Below, one piece after another: positions 1-9,069 of a stretch of DNA of 64,000 nucleotides. The notes below the pieces were generated by a model that made no database searches, had not been told where the DNA came from, and worked only from the letters and a program-made list of their open reading frames with translations. This DNA comes from Pelagimonas phthalicica (lineage in GTDB: Bacteria; Pseudomonadota; Alphaproteobacteria; Rhodobacterales; Rhodobacteraceae): positions 202,308 through 266,307 of the forward strand of contig NZ_SOAP01000004.1 of the NCBI RefSeq assembly GCF_004364805.1. The letters run 5' to 3'. Made by a program: the position numbers and the translations under genes. Every line of letters starts with the position of its first letter. Positions within the stretch are counted from its first letter, which is position 1.

Positions 1-1374
1 GGCCAAGACCATGCATTCTTCGATCAGGCGATGCGCGTCGAGCCGTTCGGTGAAATCCACCGATTGCACCTTGCCGTCATCATCCAGAACCACTTTGCGC
101 TCGGGCAGATCCAGATCAAGCGGCTGGCGGCGTTCGCGCGCAGACCGCAGGGCCGCGTAGGCCGCGTATAGCGGACGGATCACCGGATGAATCAGGGATT
201 CGGTGCGTTCATTCGGCTCGCCATCCATGGCGGCCTGCACTTCTTGGTAATTCAACGAGGCTGGAGAGCGCATCAACCCGCGCACAAAACGGTGCGAGAT
301 TTTGTTGCCCTCAGCATCCAGTACCATGCGCACCGCCAAACAGGCGCGCGGCACCCCTTCGTGCAGCGAACAGAGATCACCCGACAGGCGATCCGGCAGC
401 ATGGGAACCACGCGATCCGGGAAATAGCTGGAATTGCCTCGCTTGCGCGCCTCGCGATCTAGCTTGGAACCGGGGCTCACATAATGAGCCACATCTGCAA
501 TCGCCACCCAAAGGATGTGACCACCGGGATTGTTAGGGTCGCTATCCGCCTCGGCAAAGACCGCGTCGTCGTGATCCCGCGCATCTGACGGGTCGATGGT
601 GACCAGTGGCATGTCACGCAGATCCTCGCGCCCTTTCAGCCCCGCGGGCTTCATGGCGTCTGCCTCGTCCAGCACCTCCTGGGGGAAATCATCGGGAATG
701 CCATGCTGGTGAATGGCAATCAGCGACACGGCGCGCGGTGCGGTCGGATCGCCCAGCCGAAGCACAATACGCGCCTTTGGCAGGCCCATGCGCCCCTTGG
801 GCCCGGCCTGCTCTGCCTCGACCAGCTCGCCATCCTTGGCCCCGCCGGTGGCGTCCGGCGCAACCAGCCATTCCTTGTCATTGCCCTTGTCGATGGGCAT
901 GATCCGCCCGCCTTCCGAGCCTTGCCGAAAGATCCCGACAACCTTGCGCGGGCTCGAGCCAATGCGGCGGATCAGGCGCGCCTCGTAATTGTGGTCATCC
1001 TCATGCACGACCTGCAGCCGCGCCAAGATCCGATCCCCCTCGCCCAGCGCCGGATCGGAGTTGCGCGGCACATATAGCACCACCGGCTCGACGCCCTCGC
1101 CATGCCATTCCAGCGGGCGGGCAAAGAGATCACCGTGATCATTCGGGGCCAAGACCTGCAACACACTGACCGGCGGCAGGCGGTCCGGGTCCCGATAGGT
1201 CTTTTTACGCTTGGACAGGTGCCCCTCATCCTCCAGCTCCTTCAACAGGCGCTTGAGGTCAATCCGCGCCGCGCCCTTGATCCCAAAGGCCTTGGCGATG
1301 TCGCGTTTCGAAGTGAGGGTCGGGTTCTCGCTGATCCAATCCAGGATCTGCGACTTGTTTGGCAAGGTGCTCAT
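1..1374 (-). CDS. rnr: Ribonuclease R, 5' part (runs off the window)
   Basis: Degrades structured RNA 3' to 5' in the cytoplasm. Only the first 458 codons are present; the gene continues beyond base 1. The reading from the ATG at 1374 begins MSTLPNKSQILDWI and is followed by a winged-helix-like segment (about residues 17-50). Cold-shock type RNA-binding segments come next, then the start of the RNB catalytic domain with the acidic motif IDPSDARDHDDAVF, whose aspartates bind the catalytic metal. The N-terminal helix-turn-helix plus RNB order is that of RNase R rather than RNase II. The gene heads away from the DUF2064 gene, from which it is separated by an extragenic palindrome. The family call is secure; the missing C-terminus (S1 domain) cannot be checked. 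Confidence 0.93.
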   Translation of the reverse strand, partial: MSTLPNKSQILDWISENPTLTSKRDIAKAFGIKGAARIDLKRLLKELEDEGHLSKRKKTYRDPDRLPPVSVLQVLAPNDHGDLFARPLEWHGEGVEPVVLYVPRNSDPALGEGDRILARLQVVHEDDHNYEARLIRRIGSSPRKVVGIFRQGSEGGRIMPIDKGNDKEWLVAPDATGGAKDGELVEAEQAGPKGRMGLPKARIVLRLGDPTAPRAVSLIAIHQHGIPDDFPQEVLDEADAMKPAGLKGREDLRDMPLVTIDPSDARDHDDAVFAEADSDPNNPGGHILWVAIADVAHYVSPGSKLDREARKRGNSSYFPDRVVPMLPDRLSGDLCSLHEGVPRACLAVRMVLDAEGNKISHRFVRGLMRSPASLNYQEVQAAMDGEPNERTESLIHPVIRPLYAAYAALRSARERRQPLDLDLPERKVVLDDDGKVQSVDFTERLDAHRLIEECMVLA

Positions 1375-1429
1375 GCGCCTCCCCTAACATGAGAGGGCAA
1401 CAGCGTCATGGGCAAAATGCCACCTTGGG

Positions 1430-1491
1430 TTTCTTTGGGCCCCAAATATCCCGGGGAGTCCCGAGCTTGCTCGGGACGGGGCAGCGCCCCA
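1430..1491. repeat. Extragenic palindromic repeat between rnr and the DUF2064 gene
   Basis: A compact double hairpin. Perfect arms GTCCCGAGC (1458-1466) and GCTCGGGAC (1469-1477) are separated by two bases, then GGGGC-AGC-GCCCC follows at 1478-1490. It is preceded by the phrase TTTGGGCCCCAAATATCCCGG. From memory, very similar intergenic palindromes recur in Rhodobacterales genomes, so this is probably a REP-like dispersed element that may also act as a transcript end or stabiliser for rnr's neighbour. Only one copy is in this window, so its repetitive nature is inferred. Confidence 0.55.
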
Positions 1492-1499
1492 GCCCCCCC

Positions 1500-2078
1500 T
1501 CAGACCAATGCGAGGTCTTCGACCGTATCCACATCGCGCAATTGATCGACCAAAGCCACTTGGCGTCCTGCCAGATTGGCCATCGTATCCGCCAAAGTCT
1601 GCTCACTGGACCAACGCACATTGGCAAACAGGTTTTGCGGAATGTGCTGGCTGTTGCGCATACCAACCAGCCAATAGCCGCCATCCATCGCAGGGCCAAA
1701 CACAGCATCCGCCTGCCCCAGAGCCTGAAAGGCACGCCACACACGGTCGCGATTGATCCCAGGAATATCTGCGCCGATGACACAAACCGGACCGGGAGGG
1801 GCCAGGCGCATCATTCGTGCCATGCGATCCCCCAGATCCCCGCGCCCTTGCGGCCAGCGTGGCAAATGGGCGGGCCAAACACGGCTGCTCATCCCCTCAC
1901 GATCCGGGGCGACGGCCAGAACAACCTGCCAGCGCGGGTCTTCGATACGGCGCAACAGGGCAGCGGATTGATGACGAAACCACCAGGCCGCATTCACCAG
2001 CCCGAGATCCCGCCCAAGCCGAGTTTTTACCCGCCCCGGGCGCGGCTCTTTCACCATGACAATCAGCGTGCGCGTCAT
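1500..2078 (-). CDS. DUF2064 / TIGR04282-type nucleotidyltransferase-like protein
   Basis: A 192-residue protein starting [21 protein letters not shown], the hallmark start of the TIGR04282 (DUF2064) family. This is a small GT-A/nucleotidyltransferase-like fold, often described as a CofC-like or rSAM-associated transferase. Further family marks are GDLGDRMARM, VIGADIPGI and FGPAMDGGYWLVG. The substrate is unknown. The start codon overlaps the stop of the upstream GNAT gene (ATGA), and that gene likewise overlaps dapE, so the three genes form one translationally coupled operon in the order dapE, GNAT, DUF2064. Family assignment is good; the function is not established. Confidence 0.85.
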   Translation of the reverse strand: MTRTLIVMVKEPRPGRVKTRLGRDLGLVNAAWWFRHQSAALLRRIEDPRWQVVLAVAPDREGMSSRVWPAHLPRWPQGRGDLGDRMARMMRLAPPGPVCVIGADIPGINRDRVWRAFQALGQADAVFGPAMDGGYWLVGMRNSQHIPQNLFANVRWSSEQTLADTMANLAGRQVALVDQLRDVDTVEDLALV

Positions 2079-2500
2079 TCCAGCAACAATTCCATCTCGC
2101 GATGTTCGATCCCGGCATCCATGACAATGCCGCCAAAGGCCTCGAAACCGAGTTGTTCGTAGAAAGGCACGGCATCCATTTGCGAGGTCAGATAGGCGCG
2201 GCTGATTTCGGGGCGTGTCACAATCTGTTCCAGCAGAAACTGCATCATCTCGCGGCCAAGTCCTGTGCCACGCGCCTCTTTCATCACGCAGACGCGGCCG
2301 ATTTTGGCAGTTTCCTCGAGGAAAACCACCCGCGCCGTCCCCATGGGCACCCCGTCCACCTCACCGATCACATGCAAGGCTGCATCGTCATAGGCGTCAC
2401 GTTCCTCTTCGACCGGCACACCCTGTTCCTCGACAAAGACCTTCATGCGAATATCGAGGCATGTTGCAAGCTCAGCTTCCCCAGCGGCGCGGACACTCAT
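2075..2500 (-). CDS. GNAT family N-acetyltransferase
   Basis: A 141-residue single-domain GNAT acetyltransferase. The acetyl-CoA binding region is visible as [23 protein letters not shown] (motif A, Q/RxxGxG/A type), preceded by a strand with GTARVV. The closing segment [21 protein letters not shown] is typical of the ElaA/PanZ-like branch with the sequence 'YEQLGF'. The N-terminal '[20 protein letters not shown]' stretch is shared by many small bacterial acyltransferases of unknown substrate. Four-base overlaps with dapE upstream and the DUF2064 gene downstream show it is the middle gene of a coupled operon. The acceptor substrate cannot be told from sequence. Confidence 0.85.
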   Translation of the reverse strand: MSVRAAGEAELATCLDIRMKVFVEEQGVPVEEERDAYDDAALHVIGEVDGVPMGTARVVFLEETAKIGRVCVMKEARGTGLGREMMQFLLEQIVTRPEISRAYLTSQMDAVPFYEQLGFEAFGGIVMDAGIEHREMELLLE

Positions 2501-3642
2501 GCGAAATAATCCGCTAGAATGCGGGTATAAATCGCTTTGAGCTGATGGATTTGTTCAACCTCCACCCGTTCATCCACCGCATGCATCGTCTTGCCCACAA
2601 GGCCAAATTCGACGACAGGACAGTGGTTTTTGACAAAGCGCGCATCCGAGGTGCCGCCGGTGGTCGAAAGCTCCGGCGCAACACCAGTCTCGGCCTCAAC
2701 AGCTTTGCCGATCAGCTCGGATAGCGGACCGGGGGGGGTCAAAAAGCTCTCGCCAGAAATCTTGATCTTAAGATTGGTCTTGGTGCCAAACGCGGCATCC
2801 ACCTTGGCCGACTCATCTCGCAACCACTCGCTGAGCGACGCCCCGCTATGAGCGTCGTTAAAGCGGATATTGACGCAGGCCGAGGTTTTGGCCGGGATCA
2901 CATTGGTCGCCGGATTGCCGGTATCCATGGTCACAATCGCCAGCGTCGAGGCATCAAAGTGTTCGGTGCCGCGATCCAACTCATGACTGGCCAAGCGATC
3001 CATCAACCGCGCCAAAGCCGGCAGCGGGTTACAGGCGCGGTGCGGATAGGCGGAATGGCCTTGCTTACCCTCGACCTCGAACCAGGCGGTCAGCGATCCG
3101 CGCCGTCCGATTTTCATCATTTGCCCCATATGGTCGGGGCATGTCGGCTCTCCGACAAGGCAAACTGACATGGCTTCGCCTTCGGCCTGCATCCAGTCCA
3201 ACAGCGCCGTGGTACCGTCAGTGGCGTCGCCCTCTTCGTCACCTGTGATGGTCAGGATAACAGCCCCTTCGGGAGGTGTTTGCGTCACAAAATCCACAGC
3301 CGCCGCGGCAAAGGCGGCAACGCCGGATTTCATGTCGGTGGTCCCGCGCCCATACATGAAATCGCCATCAATCTCGGCCCCAAAGGGCGCGTGCTGCCAA
3401 TCCGCTTCGTCGCCGATGGGCACAACATCCGTATGGCCATTGAAGCCAAAGCTGCGCGCATGCCCCTTGCCCCCCCAACGTGCAAACAGGTTCGGCGTGC
3501 CGTTGCGATCCACGCGCGTACAGTCAAACCCCGCGCCTTCGAGCAATTCTTGCAGCAATACCAAGGCCCCACCCTCGACCGGCGTGACTGAGGGACATTT
3601 GACCAAGGCAGCGGTGAGCGCGACGGGATCGATGGCGGGCAT
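2497..3642 (-). CDS. dapE: Succinyl-diaminopimelate desuccinylase
   Basis: Hydrolyses N-succinyl-LL-2,6-diaminopimelate to LL-diaminopimelate and succinate, in the succinylase branch of lysine and peptidoglycan precursor synthesis. The 381-residue length fits the family. M20 metallopeptidase marks are visible in order: GHTDVVP (metal His and Asp), [11 protein letters not shown] (bridging Asp), [11 protein letters not shown] (catalytic Glu pair) and the late TGGTSDARF motif characteristic of DapE. It leads the dapE/GNAT/DUF2064 operon. dapD, which makes the succinylated precursor, lies 4.6 kb away at 8242-9069, and asd follows at 12332. The ATG at 3642 is preceded by AGGAG in the upstream sequence (minus strand). 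Confidence 0.96.
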   Translation of the reverse strand: MPAIDPVALTAALVKCPSVTPVEGGALVLLQELLEGAGFDCTRVDRNGTPNLFARWGGKGHARSFGFNGHTDVVPIGDEADWQHAPFGAEIDGDFMYGRGTTDMKSGVAAFAAAAVDFVTQTPPEGAVILTITGDEEGDATDGTTALLDWMQAEGEAMSVCLVGEPTCPDHMGQMMKIGRRGSLTAWFEVEGKQGHSAYPHRACNPLPALARLMDRLASHELDRGTEHFDASTLAIVTMDTGNPATNVIPAKTSACVNIRFNDAHSGASLSEWLRDESAKVDAAFGTKTNLKIKISGESFLTPPGPLSELIGKAVEAETGVAPELSTTGGTSDARFVKNHCPVVEFGLVGKTMHAVDERVEVEQIHQLKAIYTRILADYFA

Positions 3643-3898
3643 TTTGAACTCCTGTATCTTGGCATTTGGCTATCTCACCCAGAGCGGCGGTGCAAATGTT
3701 GCCAAAATGCACCGCCGCTTTTGGCTTTCCGTTACGAAAAGGTGTAGAAAAGGTTAACGCCAACCCGTTGTCTGTGTTACGTTTTACCAAAAGAACGATA
3801 ACGCCGTGGCAGGCGAGCAGTGTTTTCAAAAGAGCGCATGATTGAGATCGGCAAACCGGTCCGTCAGCTCATTTGCCGCGCCATTGAGACAGACAGGC

Positions 3899-5473
3899 AT
3901 GGTCGCAGCATCAGAACTGCCGATCGATACCAGTGCAACCGCGACTGAAATGGCCGAGGCCATTTTCGGAGACGGAGTGACAGTCGTATCGGCTTCCTAT
4001 ACCGGGGATGCCCGGTCTTCCGGGATATATTCGGACGGGTTGGCAACATCCCCGGGGGTGGCCCCCTCTGATTCCGGTGTCATCCTGTCGACGGGGCGCG
4101 CCACGGATTTCACCAACTCATATTGGCAGTCCAACTGGCGGTCCAACACGTCGACCAATACTCGCGGCGAAAACAACAATTCCGATTTCAACACCGCTGC
4201 AGGTGCCAATACTTATGACGCCTCTTACCTGGACGTGGATTTCATCCCGACCGGGGATGTGATGACGATCCAGTTTGTCTTTTCGTCAGAGGAATATCCC
4301 GAATACCAAGCTTCGGAATACCAGGACTTTGTCGGTGTCTGGGTGAATGGCGTTCAGGTTGATGTCGCCATCGGGGATGGTGACATTGATCCGCGAAACG
4401 TCAATGCAGGTTCGAACGAGAACCTTTTTATCTCCAACACAAATGACGAATATAACACCGAGATGGATGGGTTCACCGTTACGATGACCCTCACTATCCC
4501 TGTCGAAGCAGGGGAAGTGAATTCGATCCGCATCGGTGTGGCTGACGTGCTGGACAGCAGCTATGACTCCAATTTGCTCATTGCCGGGGATTCCGTTCAG
4601 ACAACCCTGGTTGCGCTCGAAGACAGCGTCACGGTCAATCCGACCGGCAGCACAACCTTGGATGCTCTGGCCAACGACGCCAACGGCACGGCGGGCACAT
4701 TGACCATCACCCATATCAATGGGGTCGCGGTCAGTGCCGGGGACACTGTGACGCTGAACACCGGACAGCAGATCACCCTAAACGCCGATGGCACCATGTC
4801 CATTTTGGGTGACGGGGACGAAGAAACCGTCAACTACACCTACACGGTGACCAGCAGCACCGGTGAGACGGATGTCGGCTATGTCACCGTTGACTCCGTG
4901 CCCTGCTTTGTCGCGGGAACCATGATTGACACGCCTGAGGGGCCGCGCCCAGTCCACCGGCTGGAGCCTGGCGATCTGGTCAAGACACGTGACAATGGCC
5001 CCCAGCCACTGCGTTGGATCGGACGCCGCACCGTTCCGGCCAAGGGCAATTTCGCACCGGTGCGGATCGCCGCAGGGGCTTTGGGCGATCATTCCACCGT
5101 CATGGTCTCCCCTCAGCATCGCGTCCTGGTACAGGATATCATGGCGCATTTGCTGTTCGAAGAGCCCGAGGTTCTGGCCGCCGCCAAACATCTGGTCAAT
5201 GATCGCTCGATCCGCGTCGTTCAAGGCGGGCAAGTTGAATATGTCCATATCCTGTTCGACAACCATGAAATCATCCGCGCCAACGGCTTGCTCAGCGAAA
5301 GCTTCCTGCCCGGTCCACAAACCTCGTCTCTGTTTGAAAAAGAGACGCTGGCCGAAATCGTTTCGGTCTTTCCAGAGCTGGACCCGGTCACCGGATCGGG
5401 CTACGGTCCTGCTGCGCGTCGTATTCTGCAAAGACATGAAGCGACGTTGCTGAGCAGGAGCCATGTTGCATGA
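3899..5473 (+). CDS. Choice-of-anchor-L and Hint-domain protein (Cys nucleophile present)
   Basis: From the ATG at 3899 the protein has 524 residues; a TTG at 3842 would add 19, and neither has a strong ribosome binding site. Three parts are visible. First comes a choice-of-anchor-L type domain with QFVFSSEEYPEY and DFVGVWVNG. A short Ig/cadherin-like repeat (TITHINGVAV...NYTYTVTSSTG) follows. The third is a Hint (Hedgehog/intein) domain opening VPCFVAGTMIDTPEG, with the presumed autoprocessing Cys at residue 336. There is no Sec signal peptide; such proteins are usually secreted and self-cleaving, by family analogy. The stop overlaps the start of a second Hint gene (ATGA). Target and biological role are unknown. 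Confidence 0.85.
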   Translation: MVAASELPIDTSATATEMAEAIFGDGVTVVSASYTGDARSSGIYSDGLATSPGVAPSDSGVILSTGRATDFTNSYWQSNWRSNTSTNTRGENNNSDFNTAAGANTYDASYLDVDFIPTGDVMTIQFVFSSEEYPEYQASEYQDFVGVWVNGVQVDVAIGDGDIDPRNVNAGSNENLFISNTNDEYNTEMDGFTVTMTLTIPVEAGEVNSIRIGVADVLDSSYDSNLLIAGDSVQTTLVALEDSVTVNPTGSTTLDALANDANGTAGTLTITHINGVAVSAGDTVTLNTGQQITLNADGTMSILGDGDEETVNYTYTVTSSTGETDVGYVTVDSVPCFVAGTMIDTPEGPRPVHRLEPGDLVKTRDNGPQPLRWIGRRTVPAKGNFAPVRIAAGALGDHSTVMVSPQHRVLVQDIMAHLLFEEPEVLAAAKHLVNDRSIRVVQGGQVEYVHILFDNHEIIRANGLLSESFLPGPQTSSLFEKETLAEIVSVFPELDPVTGSGYGPAARRILQRHEATLLSRSHVA

Positions 5474-6543
5474 GTTGGATCGCGCTATCGGGCCAGGGGA
5501 AATCCTGGGTCTGTTCTCGGGTTTTCGGGGGCGGGGTAGCGCAGCGTGATCGGTTGATGTCGCGCGGATCCATCCTGATCGAAACCCGGCTTTCGCCGGA
5601 TGGTCGCCCTCAAACGCTGTTGTCCTATGAACGCGCGCACCCTTGGGCTGGCGGGATTTCGTTTCGCGCTGTGCCGGGGGGCGGCATTGTCCTGGTGATG
5701 AGCCAGGGTGAAGAGGTCTTTCACACCGTCCTGCAACACAAGCACGAAGCGCGCACAGATGTGCTGCGCGTGACCTTTAGCTGGGACAGCGAGGCGCGCT
5801 TTGGCCAGATCGCTGTGGAACGCCCGGAAAGCGATACAGTGGTGGTCGAAACCACCCCTGCCCCGCCGCCGCTTTTGGTCGAGGATATCTATACGCTGGC
5901 CTGCCGTCCGCAATTGATCGAGATGGACCCGGATGTGGTGTTCTTTGCGGTTTCGGACGAATTCGAGGCGGTCGGCCCGATGCCCTCGCTTGTCTCTCAA
6001 GCTCCGGTTCTTACCCCGCGTGGCTATCGCCCGGTGGCTGACCTGCGTTGTGGTGACACGGTGACAACGCGCAAGAACGGTATCGTTCCCGTGCTGCACC
6101 GTCTGTCCCGCCTTGTGCCCGCGCTTGGCTCTTTCCAGCCCGTGCGCCTACGCGCGCCCTATTTCGGGTTGATGCGGGATGTGGTTGTCGCCCCCCATCA
6201 GCGTCTGGTGATCGGCGGGTCCGAGGTTGAATATATCTTTGGTCGCGAGGCGGTCCTGGTGCCCGCACTCAGCCTCGTGAACGGGTTTGCCGCCGTTTAT
6301 GAGGAAGGGTTGCAGATGGTGGAATATCATCAGCTCTTGCTGCCCGGCCATGAACCGGTGATCGCGGCAGGTGCCGAACTGGAAAGCCTTTATGTCGGGC
6401 GTTTGCGGCGGCGTACCGACCAGTTAAGGCAAACTCTGCTGGCCGAGGTGCCCCGCAACCTGATGCCGGAACATGCCCGCACAGGGCTAAAGGTTCTTGG
6501 ACCGTTTGAGGCCATCACCTTGGCAGAGGCACGCGCGGCCTAG
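5470..6543 (+). CDS. Hint-domain protein with Cys-to-Ser change at the presumed nucleophile
   Basis: A 357-residue protein translationally coupled to the preceding Hint gene. The N-terminal half (about 1-165) has no motif I can name. Residues from about 172 align with the Hint domain upstream: the neighbour's PCFVAGTMIDTPEGPRPV corresponds here to PSLVSQAPVLTPRGYRPV. The position of the presumed Cys nucleophile is therefore Ser173 and the following GT is lost. The rest of the Hint fold is kept: LRCGDTVTTRKNG, VAPHQRLVI, VEYHQLLLPGHEPV. Ser could still support an N-O acyl shift, or this copy may be a non-cleaving partner. No signal peptide is seen. Family call is firm; catalytic state is uncertain. 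Confidence 0.82.
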   Translation: MSWIALSGQGKSWVCSRVFGGGVAQRDRLMSRGSILIETRLSPDGRPQTLLSYERAHPWAGGISFRAVPGGGIVLVMSQGEEVFHTVLQHKHEARTDVLRVTFSWDSEARFGQIAVERPESDTVVVETTPAPPPLLVEDIYTLACRPQLIEMDPDVVFFAVSDEFEAVGPMPSLVSQAPVLTPRGYRPVADLRCGDTVTTRKNGIVPVLHRLSRLVPALGSFQPVRLRAPYFGLMRDVVVAPHQRLVIGGSEVEYIFGREAVLVPALSLVNGFAAVYEEGLQMVEYHQLLLPGHEPVIAAGAELESLYVGRLRRRTDQLRQTLLAEVPRNLMPEHARTGLKVLGPFEAITLAEARAA

Positions 6544-6552
6544 GCACCGTCT

Positions 6553-6903
6553 CTAAGCCTCGTCAAAGAACGGCGACACCTGCGCAACGATCACCGCATT
6601 TTCCTGCAAGGCGCGATCCATCAGGGCGATTTCCTCATCGGGGATGTCATGCCCCTGCTCACGGCGCTCGGCCAAGGTGCCATAGCCGGTGACATCCAAG
6701 GGGGCCATATCTGCCTGCTTGAGGATCGCAACCGTTTCGCGCACCGCCTCGGCCTCGTCCACACCGCTGGCATAGCACATCAGCGCCGCCCCGGTGCTGC
6801 CTTTGGGCAGGCCATCGCCGTCTTTGCGCCCGACCTCGACCAATAGGGTAAAGACCTGCTGACGTTTCGGGGCTTTTTTCTTGGGTGCGCGTTCTTTGCT
6901 CAT
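6553..6903 (-). CDS. Conserved-looking hypothetical protein, 116 residues
   Basis: I do not recognise a named domain. The product starts with a very basic tail (MSKERAPKKKAPKRQQ), then a predicted alpha/beta region beginning FTLLVEVGRKDGDGLPKGSTGAAL and ending in acidic helices. No membrane segment or signal peptide is present. The gene converges on the Hint pair with a 9-bp gap and is divergent from the channel gene at 7083. The good codon pattern, a start just after a purine-rich stretch, and absence of a competing frame support that it is real. Confidence 0.7.
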   Translation of the reverse strand: MSKERAPKKKAPKRQQVFTLLVEVGRKDGDGLPKGSTGAALMCYASGVDEAEAVRETVAILKQADMAPLDVTGYGTLAERREQGHDIPDEEIALMDRALQENAVIVAQVSPFFDEA

Positions 6904-6984
6904 GCTTTCGCTTAGCCCGCTTCGCCGATTGCAGCAACCGGCACTGCGCGTTCATGATGAAAAACCCGTCACATTGCGGGCCCA

Positions 6985-6997
6985 GAATGTCACATTC
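6985..6997. promoter_or_regulatory. Small inverted repeat in the divergent promoter region 6904-7082
   Basis: GAATGT-C-ACATTC is a perfect 6-1-6 inverted repeat, and its right half GTCACATT is also present as a direct repeat 20 bp upstream (6969-6976). It sits between the 116-residue gene (minus) and the channel gene (plus), where a regulator site would be expected. This is the only support. Confidence 0.2.
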
Positions 6998-7082
6998 AGG
7001 GGCGCAGTGCTGAAACTATACCTCTGAATACTTGGCACCCTTGGCGTATCGGGCTACGCCCGTGATGAGTTTGGGGACTTGA

Positions 7083-8165
7083 ATGTATTATATACTGAGA
7101 CAGATCTTTCTGATCACAGTGCTCGCGTGGACCGTGCTGACTGGCGTACCGGTCAAGGCACAAGACACGGCACAAAGCAGCGAGCTGACGTTTTTGACCG
7201 TGGAAAGACCGCCGTTTTCCTCGGGTTTGGACGGGAATCTAACCGGTTTCAGCATCGAATTGATGCGCGCCATCGCCGAAGACATGGGCGCAGAAGTCAC
7301 CTTTGAAATGGTCGACAGTTTTGGCGAAATGCTGGGGCAGGTCGAAGCGGGCCAGGTTGACGGGGCCATTGCCAATATCTCGATCACCCGGGCAAGGGAA
7401 TCCAGAATGGATTTTTCACTGCCGATCTATAGCGGCGGGCTACAGATCATGGTGCCGCGCGGCCAGGGCAAGCTGAACATCTGGCAAGCCATGTTCAGCC
7501 GGGATTTGGCGCTGGCTATGCTGGCGGCCTTTGCCATGCTCTTTGCCGGCGGCATGGCCATGTGGCTGTTTGAACGCAAGAAACAACCCTATTTTGACCG
7601 CCCCGCCAAAGAGGCGCTGTTCCCTTCCTTTTGGTGGGCCTTGAATCTGGTTGTGAATGGCGGGTTTGAGGAACGTATGCCCCGTTCGGTATTCGGGCGG
7701 ATATTTGGCACCTTCCTGGTTGTGTCCAGCCTGTTTGTCGTGTCGGTCTTTGTGGCGCATATCACTGCCGCCACCACGGTTCAGGCGATTTCGGGGACCA
7801 TTCACAATGTCTCGGATCTGGACGGCAAACGGGTTGGCACGACGCGGGACTCCACCGCGTCCCGGTTCCTATTGAACCGCGATGTGATCCATGTTGGCTA
7901 TCTGTCGCTGGAGGATCTGCTGAAAGCCTTTGAAGAGGGGCAGCTGGACGCAGTGGTGTTTGATGGCCCGATCCTGAAACACTACGTCAAGACCGAAGGG
8001 GCCAAGCATGGCGAAATGCTGGATCGCCAATTCCGCCCTGAGGATTATGGCATCGCCCTGCCCGCCGAAAGCGCGCTGCGTGAACCTATCAACGTTGCGC
8101 TGCTGCAGTTGATGGAGAATGGCGAGTATGAAGAGATCGCCCGGCGCTGGTTTGGCCAACGCTGA
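7083..8165 (+). CDS. Prokaryotic ionotropic glutamate receptor-like channel (GluR0-like)
   Basis: A 360-residue protein with the domain order of bacterial ligand-gated glutamate-receptor channels. A Sec signal peptide is cleaved after about Ala26. A first periplasmic ligand-binding lobe (about 30-138, SBP_bac_3 type: FSIELMRAIAEDMGA, GAIANISIT) follows. Then come membrane helix M1 (about 141-162), a re-entrant pore loop (180-200), M2 (about 207-230) and a second binding lobe to the C-terminus. The end of M2, AHITAATT (225-232), matches the position of the eukaryotic SYTANLAA signature. The pore loop reads WALNLVVNGGFEERMP instead of the TVGYGD of potassium-selective GluR0, so selectivity is probably different. 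The ligand is not known, though the lobes resemble amino-acid binding proteins. Confidence 0.85.
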   Translation: MYYILRQIFLITVLAWTVLTGVPVKAQDTAQSSELTFLTVERPPFSSGLDGNLTGFSIELMRAIAEDMGAEVTFEMVDSFGEMLGQVEAGQVDGAIANISITRARESRMDFSLPIYSGGLQIMVPRGQGKLNIWQAMFSRDLALAMLAAFAMLFAGGMAMWLFERKKQPYFDRPAKEALFPSFWWALNLVVNGGFEERMPRSVFGRIFGTFLVVSSLFVVSVFVAHITAATTVQAISGTIHNVSDLDGKRVGTTRDSTASRFLLNRDVIHVGYLSLEDLLKAFEEGQLDAVVFDGPILKHYVKTEGAKHGEMLDRQFRPEDYGIALPAESALREPINVALLQLMENGEYEEIARRWFGQR

Positions 8166-8190
8166 CCCCTCTTAAACAGTGACACAAACC

Positions 8191-8220
8191 AAAAAACGGC
8201 CCGCAAACGGGCCGTTTTGT
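8191..8220. terminator. Bidirectional intrinsic terminator between the channel gene and dapD
   Basis: An 11-bp stem (AAAACGGCCCG at 8193-8203 with its complement at 8208-8218) closes a CAAA loop, with A-rich and T-rich flanks on both strands. It sits between convergent genes and can end both transcripts. Confidence 0.9.
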
Positions 8221-8241
8221 TTTACTGTGAGTGCGCTCTTA

Positions 8242-9069
8242 TCAGTCGCGCAGCAGCTCGTTGATACCGGTTTTGGAGCGGGTGCGTTCATCGACGCGCT
8301 TCACAATCACGGCGCAATAGAGGTTGATACCATTCTTGGACGGCATGGAACCGGCAACAACGACCGAGTAAGGCGGCACTTCGCCATACATGACTTCGCC
8401 GGTTTCGCGATCCACGATCTTGGTGGATTGGCCGATAAAGACCCCCATGCCCAGAACCGATCCTTCGCGCACGATGCAGCCTTCGACAACTTCGGAACGG
8501 GCCCCGATAAAGCAGTTATCTTCGATGATGGTCGGGCCGGCCTGCATGGGCTCGAGCACGCCGCCGATACCAACGCCACCGGACAGATGCACGTTTTTAC
8601 CGATCTGCGCACAGGAGCCAACGGTGGCCCAGGTGTCGACCATGGTGCCTTCGTCAACATAAGCGCCAAGGTTCACGAAAGACGGCATCAGAACCACGCC
8701 GGGTGCGATAAAGGCAGATTTGCGCACAACAGCGTTTGGCACCGCGCGGAAACCGGCAGCTTTCCACTGGTTGTCGCCCCAGCCTTTGAACTTGCTGTCG
8801 ACCTTGTCCCACCAGCCAGAGCCCTGCGGCCCGCCGGATTGCTCTTCCATATCTTTGATGCGGAAGCCCAGCAGCACGGCCTTTTTGGCCCACTGGTTCA
8901 CATGCCAGCTGCCATCATCCTGCTTTTCAGCGACGCGCAATTTGCCGCCGTCCAGCGCGGCCAGCGTGTCTTCGATGGCTTCACGGGTTTCGCCGGTGGT
9001 GGCGGGGGTGATTGTGTCGCGCGCCTCCCAGGCGGCTTCGATGGCAGTTTCAAGCTGTGCGTTCGACAT
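8242..9069 (-). CDS. dapD: 2,3,4,5-tetrahydropyridine-2,6-dicarboxylate N-succinyltransferase
   Basis: Transfers succinyl from succinyl-CoA to tetrahydrodipicolinate, the step preceding DapC and DapE in lysine/DAP synthesis. The 275-residue length and start [20 protein letters not shown] match the proteobacterial enzyme. Helical N-terminal domain, then a left-handed beta-helix of hexapeptide repeats ([53 protein letters not shown]) and the family's KVDSKFKGW and [16 protein letters not shown] segments. A GGAGG-like site precedes the ATG. It is transcribed divergently from the LOG gene and shares a terminator with the channel gene. Confidence 0.97.
   Translation of the reverse strand: MSNAQLETAIEAAWEARDTITPATTGETREAIEDTLAALDGGKLRVAEKQDDGSWHVNQWAKKAVLLGFRIKDMEEQSGGPQGSGWWDKVDSKFKGWGDNQWKAAGFRAVPNAVVRKSAFIAPGVVLMPSFVNLGAYVDEGTMVDTWATVGSCAQIGKNVHLSGGVGIGGVLEPMQAGPTIIEDNCFIGARSEVVEGCIVREGSVLGMGVFIGQSTKIVDRETGEVMYGEVPPYSVVVAGSMPSKNGINLYCAVIVKRVDERTRSKTGINELLRD

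Noticed and set aside
3842..3898. TTG start for the first Hint gene
   Set aside because: Not excluded, but the extra 19 residues do not resemble family N-termini and there is no ribosome binding site; ATG at 3899 preferred.
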